This document shows, piece by piece, positions 45,811 through 58,649 of a stretch of 64,000 nucleotides of DNA. The translations under genes were made by a program, and so were the position numbers. This DNA is from Myxocyprinus asiaticus (taxonomy: Eukaryota; Chordata; Actinopteri; Cypriniformes; Catostomidae): contig NC_059372.1 in NCBI RefSeq assembly GCF_019703515.2, positions 21,217,931-21,281,930 on the forward strand, given 5' to 3'. The notes beneath the pieces are model-generated. The model made no database searches. It saw only the letters and a program-made list of their open reading frames with translations, and was not told the DNA's origin. Numbering within the stretch: position 1 is the first letter of the stretch; the number at the start of each line of letters is the position of its first letter.

Positions 45811-46974
45811 TTGATGCACTTCCTCACAGCTGATAGATGGGAGCTGTCATGTGTCACGATTCAGAACCATTATAAATATGAGATTAAAAGCAATGTTGGT
45901 GTAACACTGTGTTCCACCATGGATTTAGTGGAACAGCTGAAATTAAACAGAGCCAAGTTTGGAAAGATGGGGGCTGTTCTGAGATCAGAAGAGCTCCATT
46001 TGATCAAGTGAATGTGGGTGTTAAGGAAACCATCACTTGTCATTGTGCTGTTGAGTGTTGACTTGAGATGATTTTATGTAGGGCCCAGCACATATGTAAA
46101 AATCACTGTACCATGTGCTCCATACTGCTTCTGTGACATGCACCATAGTTGCTCCAATTGGTTAACTATCAGTTATTTTGCTATTGGGTTAGTAAATGTA
46201 CCCTTTTTACTTTCTTAATAAATGTCCCTGGTCTGCACAATTCATCAGTACAAGTTATTCTAAAGAGAGAAACAATGTTTGTTTTCATAATCTTTCATCC
46301 ATATCTTATAACTGTCTTTTGTCCCTGAAATTACTTTTCTGCTGATGTAACAAAGACTCCCATGTGGGTGGGGGATAAGTAACCAATATCCACTCAGTTT
46401 TCATCATCCAATAAAATCCTGATTGATAAAACCAAGATCCAACCCAAATTGTTTCCAGTATTCACATTGTTTCACTCAGAAATGTCATATCATGGGAGTT
46501 TAATGCGTCTTTAACAGTTCTACTCATTATGTTGTCATACAGGCTTTTTTCTGCATTTGCATAATTTTCTAAACTGTCCACATTACATGAGAACACAATT
46601 TGAGCTGTAATTTAAACTCAGTGTTGACCGTGGTATGAAATTAAATCTTTGGAGGCCTCCCACATTTTTCCTGTCTGATTTTGCTAAGCTTTAATGAGCC
46701 AGATAAACATGTTGACCCTTTCACTTCCATCCCAGAAGGTCATACTCAAAAATACACAGCATAAACAGCTGAGAAACCTAATGGACCTTCAGAAGAAGCT
46801 CTGTGGTGCAATGTGTGTGCCGTTAACCTGGCTAAATCTACAGTGCTTCTCTCCTACTTGGGAGTTAATCTTCACCCTCCCCCTTTCCTTTTCTTGTGTT
46901 TTCCTAAAATGGGTCAGCAGATGTTATGAGTAGAGGTGGAGGGGAAGAGAGAAAGAGGACGTGGAAGGAAGAAA
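45805..46974. other. Intronic stretch, no gene recognised
   Basis: No exon, transposon end or RNA gene recognised. Confidence 0.4.
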
Positions 46975-48980
46975 AATATCAGAATCAGAATGCGCTTTAT
47001 TGCCAAATATGCTTACACAAGGAATTTGTCATGGTGACAGAAGCTTCCAGTGCAAAGGGAATGCAACCATATATACATATCTACAAATATACATTTGAAC
47101 ATAGATACATATAGTGACATAAAAAAAGATATAACAGATAAATAAAAAGAGAAATATAAAATAGAGCAGATTATTTTATATACAGATATACTGTTATGTG
47201 CAGGTGATGTATTTAAGAAGAGGTAGGATAAGTTAAAGAATATAAGTGAAATATGGATATAAGTAGGAACGGACGGACTGAATATTGCACATGGTTGTAT
47301 TGACAAAAGGAAAGTATTTGGGGGGCAGTTTTTATCTGTTCATGAGGTGGATGGCCTGAGGGGAAAAAACTGTTCCTGTGCCTAGCTGTTCTGGTGCTCA
47401 GTGCTCTGTAGTGCTGGCCAGAGCGCAACAGTTCGAAAACGAATTGTGCTGGGTGAATGGGGTCGAGTGATTTTACCAGCCCTTTTCGTCACTCTGGATG
47501 TGTACAGTTCTAGCAGGGTGGGTTGGGGAGCGCCAGTAATCCTCTCAGCACTAACCTGTCCAAACTATCCTTTGAAGTCTTCTGATGTCTGACTTTGTAG
47601 CTGAAACAAACCAGACAGTTAAAGAAGTGCAGAGGACATACTCAGTGACTGCTGAGTAGAACTGTATCAGCAGCGTCTGTGGCAGGTTGAACATCCTCAG
47701 CTGGTGAAGGAAGTACAACCTCTGCTGGGCCTTTTTCAAAATTGAGCCTATGTGGGTCTCCCACTTCAGGTCCTGTGATATGGTAGTGCCCAGGGACCTG
47801 AATGACTCCACTTCAGCCACAGTGCTGTTCAGAATGGTGAGCAGGGTTAATGCTGTGGTGTTCCTCCTAAATCCACTATCATCTCCACTTTTTTAAGCGT
47901 GTTCAGCTCCAGGTTGTTTTGACTGCACCAGATGGCCAGCTGTTCAACCTCCCTTCTGTATGCAGACTCATCATCATCTTGGATGAGGCCGATGACAGAA
48001 GTGTCATCTGCAAACTTCAGGAGCTTGACAGAGGAGTCCTTGGCAGTGCAGTCGTTTGTGTAGAGGGAGAAGAGTAGTGGGGAGAGCACACATCCCTGGG
48101 GGGTGCCAGTGCTGATTGTACATTTGCTGGAGGTGAATTTCCCCATTCTCAGTAGCTGCTAACTGTCTGTCAGAATGCTGGTGATCCATTGATAGATAGA
48201 GGCAGGAACAGAGAGCTGGGTTAATTTAGTCCATAGGAGAGCGGGGTTGTTGGTGTTAAAAGCTGAACTGAAGTCAACAAATAGTATCCATGCATAAGTC
48301 CCTGGTCTGTCTAGATGTTGAAGTATGTAATGTGTTCCCATATTGACTGCATCCTCCACAGACCTGTTTGCTCGATAAGAAAACTGCAGGGGATCCAGAA
48401 AGGGTTCAGTAATGTCGTTCAGGTGGGCCAACACCAGTCTCTCAAATGACTTCATGACCACAGATGTCAGAGTAATGGGTCTGTAGTCACTCTATTGATT
48501 AAGTGTTAAACGTTTTAATTTTTCATTTTGTTATGTATGCGTGTGTTTTCTTTTTTACACTGTGTTTAAAGCGTGTGTTCATGTATATTTATTTATTTAT
48601 TATGTATATGTATTACTATTATGTACTACTGTGTCGGATTGAATTTCTCCTGTGGGGATTAATAAAATGTATCGTATTAAATCCTGTGATTTTGGGTTTC
48701 TTTGGGGTGGGGATGATGGTGGAGTGTTTGAAGCAGCAGGGAACTTCACACTGTGATCTGTTGATGATCTGTGTGAAGATGGGGGCCAGCTGGTCAGCAC
48801 AGGATTTTAGACAAGTGGGTGAAACACCATTGGGGCCTTGTGCTTTCCTATATCCGAGAAATATCCAAGACAATACATTTGCTTTGTAGTGTAGGCTGCG
48901 TTGAGAGTGAATGGAGCAGGCCAATGACAATGCCCTGCAGTTGACTCCCCCAACACCCCCCCCCCAACTCTTACGTTTGG
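46975..48980 (-). pseudogene. CR1/L2-type LINE, 3' half (RT and 3' UTR), interrupted
   Basis: Minus-strand element whose 3' end (AGAATCAGAATGCGCTTTAT on the plus strand) is at about 46978. Coding pieces, read from high to low coordinate: RKAQGPNGVSPTCLKSCADQ, STIIPTPKKPKITG, a 190-bp interruption, SVVMKSFERLVLAHL, LDPLQFSYRANRSVEDAV, LFVDFSSAFNT, TGTPQGCVLSPLLFSLYTND, LLKFADDTSVIGLI (the FADD catalytic box, about 48010), then VESFRSLGTTISQDLKWETH to near 47551. These are RT motifs in canonical order for CR1/L2/Rex1-like LINEs. Frameshifts separate the pieces and no endonuclease is present, so it is a 5'-truncated dead copy. Confidence 0.9.
48493..48683 (+). mobile_element. LINE 3' tail inserted into the CR1/L2-type LINE
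   Basis: The host LINE reads continuously across if this segment is skipped: PKKPKITG on one side, DYRPITLTSVVMKS-like sequence on the other. The insert ends TTGAATTTCTCCTGTGGGGA, then TTAATAAAATGTATCGTATT, a tail style shared by other fish LINEs. Its plus orientation is opposite to the host. No long target duplication was recognised. Confidence 0.65.
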
Positions 48981-49792
48981 CCTGACAGACCTTTTCCTCT
49001 CCTAACATATGAAATATGTTACTGAGACTGGAAATGTGCAAGCACATAGGTTAAGATACATATGTAAAACAAGCCTGTTACTAATACAATCAGGGATACA
49101 GTGACCATGTTAATTCTGGAAATATGGAATTTTAAAATCATGATTTCCAGGCCTGGAAAAATCATGGAAATTAATAAAATGTTAAAAAGTCCTGGAATTA
49201 CAATAGTGAAAATTTCATTTTTCATTTGCAAGAAATTGTTCTTTTGTGCATGCAATATCTGTAATCATTTTTAAAAATTATTAATCGGCGATCATGAATG
49301 ATTGGAAACGTTTTGGTAATTCATTGATCTTCTGGTGTGGGAAACCTGTTAATTGCTAACAGTACAGGAATTCGAAAAGTATTTTCATTAGGCTAAAGTA
49401 TTTGCAAGAATTGGGTACTCTGTAATTAATGTGTCATTTTGTAGACATCAGCAGCATTGCTGTCTCAGCCTGTGTTTTGTTGAAAAACTGTTGAAAAAGG
49501 GGCTTAGAACTTTAAACACAGTTTAAAGTTTTAAAAGAATTTGAAACTCCAACAGATGTCTCGAAACCACCTACACAGCCACTTTGCTGCAGAATTCTCA
49601 ATCTGTTGTCATTGAAGTGTGCAAGTTATCATGAGTGGGATCACTCAGTTGCTTACCTTGTTAAGGTTCTAAAAGACAAACATGACTTGTTAGACTAGCT
49701 GAAAGAAGTTTGAAAGAGTTGACTGGAACTGCATTTCTTTGTGTATCGTTGAAATGTGTTAACTTGTGTTTGTCTGCTGTGTTTGTTTACAG
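48981..49792. other. End of intron 2, one dispersed repeat
   Basis: About 49100-49345 resembles the repeat at 20591-20833 (CTGGAAATAT, GCCTGGAAAAATCATGGAAA). The remainder up to the acceptor at 49792 shows no other feature. Confidence 0.45.
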
Positions 49793-49930
49793 GCCATCAC
49801 ACCCAGGTGTCACAGTGCCCTCCCAATGAGTTTGAGTGTCGAGGAACAGATGTGTGCATTCACCTGAGCAAGCTGTGTGACGGCGTCCCAGATTGCACAG
49901 ATGGGCGTGACGAGGGACCGCACTGTCGAG
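49793..49930 (+). CDS. lrp1: lrp1 exon encoding the second LDL-receptor class A repeat
   Basis: This 138-bp exon (46 codons, phase 1 at both ends) encodes [31 protein letters not shown] and [15 protein letters not shown]. The first two bases complete the final Cys of the preceding LA module, and the exon supplies six further cysteines for a second complete LA domain. The order and the DEGPHCR ending match the second LA repeat of LRP1. Vertebrate LRP1 has exactly two LA repeats here before its EGF modules. The acceptor is GTTTGTTTACAG|GC and the donor CGAG|GTAACA. One oddity is DGRDE where LA modules usually have DGSDE: the acidic calcium ligands are kept, the Ser is Arg. The next exon (EGF-like) is not in the remaining 14 kb as far as I can see. 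Confidence 0.93.
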
Positions 49931-50352
49931 GTAACACATTTGCAGACACATCCTGTCCCGCAGAATTCAGTCTGATCACAATTTTGAGACTATTCACATG
50001 ATATACTTTGCAGGCCTACTTTACACTACAAAAATAAGCAGCACATATTTGTTTTGCCACTCTAATGAACAAGTAACAGCATTCACACTGCCCTGTAAGC
50101 AGCGCGGTGCTGCGTAGAAGCGTAGCTACAAGTTGTGTTTTGCTGGCAAGCCTAATATTCAGCAGAAAATACAATGAGATGCTCTGTAAACCTGTTTATT
50201 AACGCTATTTTTTGCAATATAGGTGTTTGATGAATAAACAAAATAATGGAGTGAACTACTCACCTATTTTGCTCTACAAAGTAACAAAGCCAACACTGAA
50301 ACAGAGAAACATTGCTTTAAATCTTATAGTGTAGATTCTGTAGTTTGGTAAT

Positions 50353-50526
50353 TAGGCCACATCCACAATAATCAGTTTTATTTTGAAAATTCAGTTTTCT
50401 AACGTCATTGTTTTCCAAAGTATGTGGTAATGCAGAGCATTTCGAACTGTCGTTCTAGTGTGGATTAAAGGCGTAAGTGTAATCAATGCATTTTCAAAAG
50501 TTAACGTATTCGTGTAGACGTGTCCT
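50353..50526. mobile_element. Fold-back MITE, GGCCACGTCCACAC family, copy 3
   Basis: Begins TAGGCCACATCCACAATAAT and ends GTATTCGTGTAGACGTGTCC. Collinear with copies at 26403 and 27327, more eroded. Confidence 0.7.
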
Positions 50527-51180
50527 GAGTGTGGAGTTTGCCGATTTAAGCAATTTATAGATATACTTTGCCTTTTCGGTTCTATTCGATGTAGATTCAT
50601 TATCATTTTGATGTTAACGTGTTCTCCCATTTCATCATGATGATCATGTTTGTAATAGTTCTCAATGGCCCACTCCATAACTATTTTATAATTTATGGCC
50701 GTTATTTAAAGAAATACTCAACGAGCATGTTTACATGCTGTTAAGAACCAAAAATCAACTTATTCAAAAAATCAAACATTGCAAGAAAACCCTGTTTACG
50801 TGAGACTTTACATCAAAACATAAACAGGCATCCACACAACACTAGCACACTTTGGATAAGCCAGATACACCGGGAAAGGTGTTTACATGCAACAAGAAAT
50901 AGGGATAATGGACAAAAATATACCTGTGCTGATCTGTTTTTGCCAAACCTGTTTATGACCCCGATAAAGGAAAGCCATTTAAGGCATTTACATGACCACA
51001 CCACGTTGTCGTTTATCAAGCATAATCGGTATAAGATCGTGCATGTAAACTCGCTCAGTGTAGCAATGCAGAATTGAGGTTCTAAACAGAAAAAAGTATG
51101 AAAGCACATTGCATGCCTGATGTTGCAGTTACACTGCTGTTTCACTTAGGCTTGCCATACTACAGTTATGGGTGGGTGTT

Positions 51181-51650
51181 CTGCTGAATACAAACGAAGA
51201 TTTTTAGAAGAATATCTCAGCTCTGTAGGTCCATACAATGCAAGTGAATGACGACCAAAACTCCAAAAGCTCCAAAAAGGAGAAAAAGTCAGCATAAAAG
51301 TAATCTATGTCTTCTGAAGTGATCCTGTTGGTTTTTGGTGAGAACAGACTGAAATATATATGACAAGATGTACAGTGAAAAAGGATTTAAATTTTTGGTC
51401 TGTTCTCACCCAAAACCAAGAGGATCGCTTTAGAAGACATGGATCTGCTCTGGAGTCTTATGGATTACTTTTATGCTGACTTTATCTCCTTTTTGGAGCT
51501 TTTGGAGTTCTGGTCACCATTCTCTTTCATTGTATGGACCTACAGAGCTGAAATATTCTTCTAAAAATCTTCGTTTGTTTCAGCAGAAGAAAGTAAGTCA
51601 TACACTGAAATGGCATGAGGGTGAGCAAATAAAGAAATTTCATTTATTTT
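51181..51650. mobile_element. Long fold-back (hairpin) MITE
   Basis: The left arm (from CTGCTGAATACAAACGAAGA, 51181) and the right arm (ending TCTTCGTTTGTTTCAGCAG, 51596) are inverted repeats of roughly 170-190 bp: GAAGAATATCTCAGCTCTGT against ACAGAGCTGAAATATTCTTC, CATACAATG against CATTGTATG, AAAAGTCAGCATAAAAGTAA against its complement, and GGTTTTTGGTGAGAACAGAC against GTCTGTTCTCACCCAAAACC. A loop of about 55 bases separates them. The right flank (GCATGAGGGTGAGCAAATAA) is the TTAAAGGGATAGTTCACCC family, as at 26869. Confidence 0.9.
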
Positions 51651-53372
51651 AATCTGTGGGCTTCACTTCAGTGTCAAAGTCTGTGTTTGAAACCCTTAGT
51701 ATGTTTTGTCCACAAAAATGTGGCTCTTAAAGAGGCCTGGTTAATATCAGCCAGGGTTGGAAATTAACTGGAGCTTGGGGCAAAAATTCCACCGAACTTG
51801 ACAAAAATGCACCAGAAATGTAAAATAAGGGGGCAAAAAATGCTCTTGCAAATTAGTTCCTGTTGTTTTATTAATAACTTCTAGTTACAAATACATACTG
51901 TACATCGCAATCTTCACTTAAATTTTGGCTAAACATTATTTGCAGCCTGGTGTCCCTAGTGCAGATTTTTTGGGAGTCTAGAGGCATATAGCCTATTTAG
52001 TAAGTTAATCAGGTCTGAAAAATCACAAAATATACAGTATTTGTAACAAAATGCTACAATTTACTTAATAATAATAATATGAATATGTTAATTAACCTGG
52101 GTATGTTAAATAGAACTTTAATTCAATAATACATATTGCTGCTTTATATTAGTTTTGTACATTGTGAATAAGAAAAAAAATATGCAGGAATGTGTTTGTC
52201 ACAATGCACATTATGCAGTTTAGAGGTCAGGCAATACTGTATGTAAGAATTGAATCAAAACTGGGATCTAATTGAATCAAATTAAATAGAAAAATCAATG
52301 CCAATACCCTTCCCTACAAATATTAGTTCATGCTGATTTAATTTTATTGGTAACAGCCTACAGTATCTCATTAAAATGTAATTAATTGATTCAATTGAAG
52401 TATTTGGCATAAAACTATGGCACAAAATCATTTTATTATGTTAGAAAAAAATGGAAAGAAATGCCAGAAATGCAAATATTGCCCCCTAATGGAAAAGTTG
52501 TTTTCTGCCCCTGATGTCAGCCTCACCACATGAGTTAGCACTCATATTGTTTGTGTCCAATGTACTTATGCAGATGTGCTCATACAGCTTATAAAATCTT
52601 TAAAGTACTGAAAATCAAACGGACAGTTAAATCTCATTTGGAACAGAGTGATTAGATTGTGAATGTGAGGTCAAATATATATCTTAGTAACATCAGTTCA
52701 GGTTTATCCTAGCCATCTTTCCATACTGCTGGAATGTTACAATGACAGACTGTGCTTGAGGTTTTAAAGGCTAAATTATAAATAATGTACCTTCCTGACC
52801 TGGCCCCTGTTCAGCGCTTTGAGCCTAGACTCACACACGTACACACACTTCACTTATCCGCCGGCTCAAATGCCAACACTTTGAACCCAGAGGTAAACAC
52901 ACCCTTCCACATGAACCACTAGCATACACAGAAGTGCATGGAACACACAAACTTATACTCGCATGCCTTTCCTGTTGGATGTTTGCTTGTTTCTGGTCTC
53001 ACAGAAAGGTTTGCCATTTCACAAGCATTGCACTGTTTGTCCCAAACAGATGCAGAGATTGTGCTAGCAAATCAGCCATGGCAATTTCAAAACACATTTT
53101 GTTAGTCTATTTTTCTGAGTAATTATCATAGAGCTGTTGACAAGGGGAGTGACCGGCAGAGGAGGGAGGCTTGTATGAATTTTATCACGGTGCAATATGT
53201 CTTGCTGCTGTATTAATAATGTAGTGATTTACAGGAGTGCAGAGCAGGATCAGGAGATCAGTGATGGAATGCTAACTGCTCTTACTGACCACTGATATGC
53301 TGTATCTGCCATGGTAATGTTAGACTGATTCATCTTGTCAAATTCAATCACTAACTGAGTGAGGAACAGTCA

Positions 53373-53580
53373 AAAAGAGAGAGTTCACCCAAAGATAAAA
53401 ATTCAATCATCATTTACTCAACATTCACTTTTTTTTTTCATTCAATGAAAGTGAGTCGTGACTAAGGCTGTCTGACCATAACATATTGTTCCACGGAGGA
53501 ACGAAAGTCATATGGGAATGGAACATAAGGGTGAGTGAATAAAGACAGAAATTTTATTTTTAGGTGAACTATCCCTTTAA
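53373..53580. mobile_element. Short MITE, TTAAAGGGATAGTTCACC family
   Basis: The left end AGAGAGTTCACCCAAAGATA with CATCATTTACTCA and the right end TTTTTAGGTGAACTATCCCT with TTAA are inverted repeats. A complete but short copy. Confidence 0.85.
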
Positions 53581-53904
53581 TCGTGGGTCGATTGCGTGAG
53601 ACTTACAGTGATCATATAGGGCACTAAACAAATGATCCATTGGTTGAAGATATAGCCATGTCTTAGTTTCTGTCAGTACTTTGCTGTTGTACAGAATATA
53701 TGCACTAAAAATCGTCTTTTTAAAAGATAGTTCACAAACAATTGTATAATAAATGTTTTTAATTCCTTTTATACAGATGAATTTAGATGAAGTCACATTC
53801 AGGTTAACACAATTTATACTGCGGCCAAAAACGGGAGACTGTGTTTTTATTGCCAACAAAATAATACAGTTAGCTGATGATTTGCAACATTAGTTTTACA
53901 TTTA

Positions 53905-55453
<1,549 letters not shown>

Positions 55454-55538
55454 TGTCTAAACTAAAATTCCTGTTTATGTTTTTTTCATCTCTGGTCACA
55501 CAGACTGCTCTTAGATGCTCTCATTCTAGAATGTACTT

Positions 55539-55563
55539 TTTTTTTTTTTTTTTTTTTTTTTTT
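55539..55563. repeat. Poly-T tract
   Basis: About 25 uninterrupted T residues. Could be the A-tail of an unrecognised minus-strand retroposon, but no head was found next to it. Confidence 0.9.
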
Positions 55564-55735
55564 GGTTTGTTTTTAACTCCTTAAACTGGATTATTTCACA
55601 ACAGAACTGAGAGGAAAATATCTTCCTGAAAGGAACATTTTCAAGATCTAGAGTACCCTCTCCCAATTTTACTTCTGACCTCATTTTACTGGCAAGAAAG
55701 TCAGAGATAAGAGCGGGAAATCTGGCTTTTATGTC

Positions 55736-55761
55736 TTCTTTCTTTCTTTCTTTCTTTCTTT
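55736..55761. repeat. (TTTC)n microsatellite
   Basis: Six TTTC/CTTT repeats in a row. Confidence 0.9.
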
Positions 55762-56944
55762 TAAGAGTCTTTTTACGACTTTTATAGGAAGGCAGAGCGT
55801 TGCATTACTGTCAAATTACCTTTATTTTTTTGTGTGTATGACTATTTAAAAAATGTGAGGCTAACAATATGAGTTATTTGTGAAGTGTTATTTGTGAGCC
55901 ATATGTGTGTGTCTGCTTCCAGTAAAAAGTCTACAACATTTCTGTACTAAAATATGCTTTTTTGCCCAAAAAATATTGTAACATTTCCAGTAATTAGCTA
56001 TTTCTCTGACAAGTACCAATGTAGCATGACCACACGTAGCAGTGTAGCATCCATCTTATTCGTTTAAGCAAACCAGTTGGTTTGGATAATTCATTTCAGT
56101 GAATTGATTCACCGATTTGTTTGAGTCATCACTCAAAACAGTCCCCAGAAGTCCCTGTACAGCTAATTTTTTTAATAAATATTAACTTCTGTTTATCACT
56201 GTTTTAGATTAACTTTCAACTGAATTAAAGTGTTTTTGGTTTCATTAGTTGTATTTGGTCTAAGGTGAATACTGCTCTGATAATATGACTGTATTGCGTT
56301 TAATTTAACATTAAAAACTCAGACGTTTAAACTTAAATTTAATAATTTACTTTTTGTTTGTAGCTTGTAGTTTAGTTAACTACTTTATATGGCTAACTTG
56401 ACTGCTGCCTTACTACTTTAAATTGAAACTGTAGCTTGCCAGGCTAGTTACTTGCTACTCTTGTAGGTTCCCTAACACTGTGTGCTAATGATCAGAGAAA
56501 AGTAGGCCATGATGCCGATGTTTATCTTGTGTTATTCCTCTGTTAGCCTCATATTAGGGGGCTATTTCTCTGTTTGCTCATGTTTCACTGACCACTTCAC
56601 ACAGTCTCTGTGCACACAAGTGAGCAAATATGCAGCATTTACAAGAGCGATTAGCACTTTTAAATACAAATTTGCAATGCTATGGGCAGAAGCCATTAGC
56701 AGAAAAGCAACTTTGTCTGAGCTTGGCTCTCAGCTCTGGCAACAGCCTATCATTATGGGCAATGGCTTATCCATTTGTCTCTATTCAGCTGTAGGGCCTC
56801 ACAATGTTTTCACTGCAGTGATAGATGAGGTTGGCTCCGATTACTGCATAATATTGTGACAGAACAGGGAGGCCAATCAGCAGTATTGATTGGACCACTA
56901 TGTACTTCTTAGATTAAAGAAATAGTTCATCCAAAATAAAAATT

Positions 56945-57948
56945 CTGATATAAAAGTGTCCTGAAGATGAACTCAAACAAACGCTTAAACCGAGAATGAA
57001 AATAACAGCAAACATCTATTTGAAATGAAAGAATTAGTTCACATTGTCATTATTTACTCTCCCTCATGTCGTTCAAAACCCGTGTGACTTTCTTTGTGAC
57101 ACAGAAGGAGACATTTTTATAATTTTATAGTTGTTTTTATCATTTAAATTACAAAAAATTAAGCTGGAGCTTTTAAGCTTAAAAAGGACTCAAAAGCACC
57201 ATAAAAGGATTATAAAAGTGGCCAATGCAAAGTGCTCTGAAGCACAGCCGATCCCGTGGCCGAACACCCACATAAAAGCACGAGATTTTTCCCATTCATT
57301 TTCACCATAGGCATTTAAAAAAATTTTTTTTAATAAATATTTCTCCACCTTAACCCAAACCAGACAGCTCTAATATTAATTAACAACATTAAAACATTTG
57401 ATTTTCAGCAAAAAAAAAAAAAAAAGCGATTGGTAATTAGTAAATTCTCTGATTGGTGGATCTCACTTTGGGATCGTGGGAGATCTGGAGCCAGAGAAAT
57501 TATTGATTGGATTTTATGAGACTTAACTGCAGATTGAAATCTTGAATAATGAATTAGTCAAGCGCACCGCCTCATGGAGAACAAAACTTTCCTCCTGAAA
57601 AAATAACAGCAAATGTAATTGAGCAGGCTGATCATGCACAATCTTATATTCCTTCCTATTATTTAGGATAAAAAATTTTTTATAGTTAATGGGCATCTTT
57701 AGGGCACCCACCAGCAGAAACATAAATCGCTCCGATGTTTTGAAGGCCATCATTGTTCGAAGAACAGATTGAAATTTCACCTTTGGTGTTCCACAGAAGA
57801 AAATCATACAAGTTTGGAATGACATAAGTGTTAGTAAATGATGACAGAATGTGAATTAATTATTTCAAATCAAATAGATGTTTGCCGTTATTTTCATTTT
57901 TGGTTTAGGTATTTGTTTGAGTTCATCTTGAGGGCACTTTTATATCAG
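56945..57948. mobile_element. DNA element with ~160-170 bp inverted repeats
   Basis: The left arm starts CTGATATAAAAGTGTCCTGA, then AGATGAACTCAAACAAACGC. The right arm, reverse complemented, starts CTGATATAAAAGTGCCCTCA, then AGATGAACTCAAACAAATAC. Similarity continues inward through AAAATAACAGCAAACATCTA and the ATTAGTTCACATTGTCAT block to about 57105 and 57785. The roughly 680-base interior has no transposase and several A-runs. The outer left flank contains a separate AATAGTTCATCC MITE end. Confidence 0.85.
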
Positions 57949-58649
57949 ACTGAGCGATTAGATGTTTTTTTTCTTTTTTTTTCTCTCGGATTAAGAGTCA
58001 ATAAACTTCAGTGTTGGTCTTTGTGTGTAACTTTGTATACTGCAAAATGGTCCAAAACTGCTTTCTAAACAAATTTTTGTTCACATCATTACCGCACATC
58101 ACACTCCACACGCAGACCAAAGCTGGAGTTTACTGACTCCTGACCTGACACAAGTGCTCTCTCACTGTCTGAGGAAAGTTTTTCACACAGCTTTCCCAGT
58201 CATTACCAAAAACACATACACACATAAGCATGTAGGGGCCTGTTGCCAGACAGACAGGGAAATCTCAACCATGAGAAATATTACACACAAACACGCCACA
58301 TTTGAAAGTTCATAAAGTGCTTCACATTTTTAATGCATGCAATGCGTCAGTTCAGCATGCCTATGCAGAGTGGCTTAATGGTCATTTTCCTCCACCACTT
58401 GAATTAAATGCCATCATTTTTTTTATTTGACAGGCTGCAGTGATTAAAAACTGAAGACATAAATATAATGTTCAGAGGGTTCCCATAAGGATGTGAGGTG
58501 ATGTAGCAAGATTTAGGCATAATTTCCCAAAACATCTGCTATTATCTGTCACAGAAACACTGAGGATATCAATTAAGTTGACAATTTCAAATGATTTACA
58601 TTAAAGCTGAAGTAATTTCTGCACCACCGAATGGAATTGTAAAAATAAA

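Larger units (their letters stand above)
30007..49792 (+). other. lrp1: lrp1 intron between the two LA exons (19,786 bp)
   Basis: Bounded by GTGAGT at 30007 and TTTGTTTACAG at 49782-49792. Splicing joins a phase-1 T to GC, restoring the sixth Cys codon (TGC) of the first LA module, which strongly supports that these exons are consecutive. Much of the intron is repeats: a DIRS element, two Tc1 elements, a SINE, a CR1/L2-type LINE and several MITEs. No further LA-like exon was seen inside. Confidence 0.85.
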
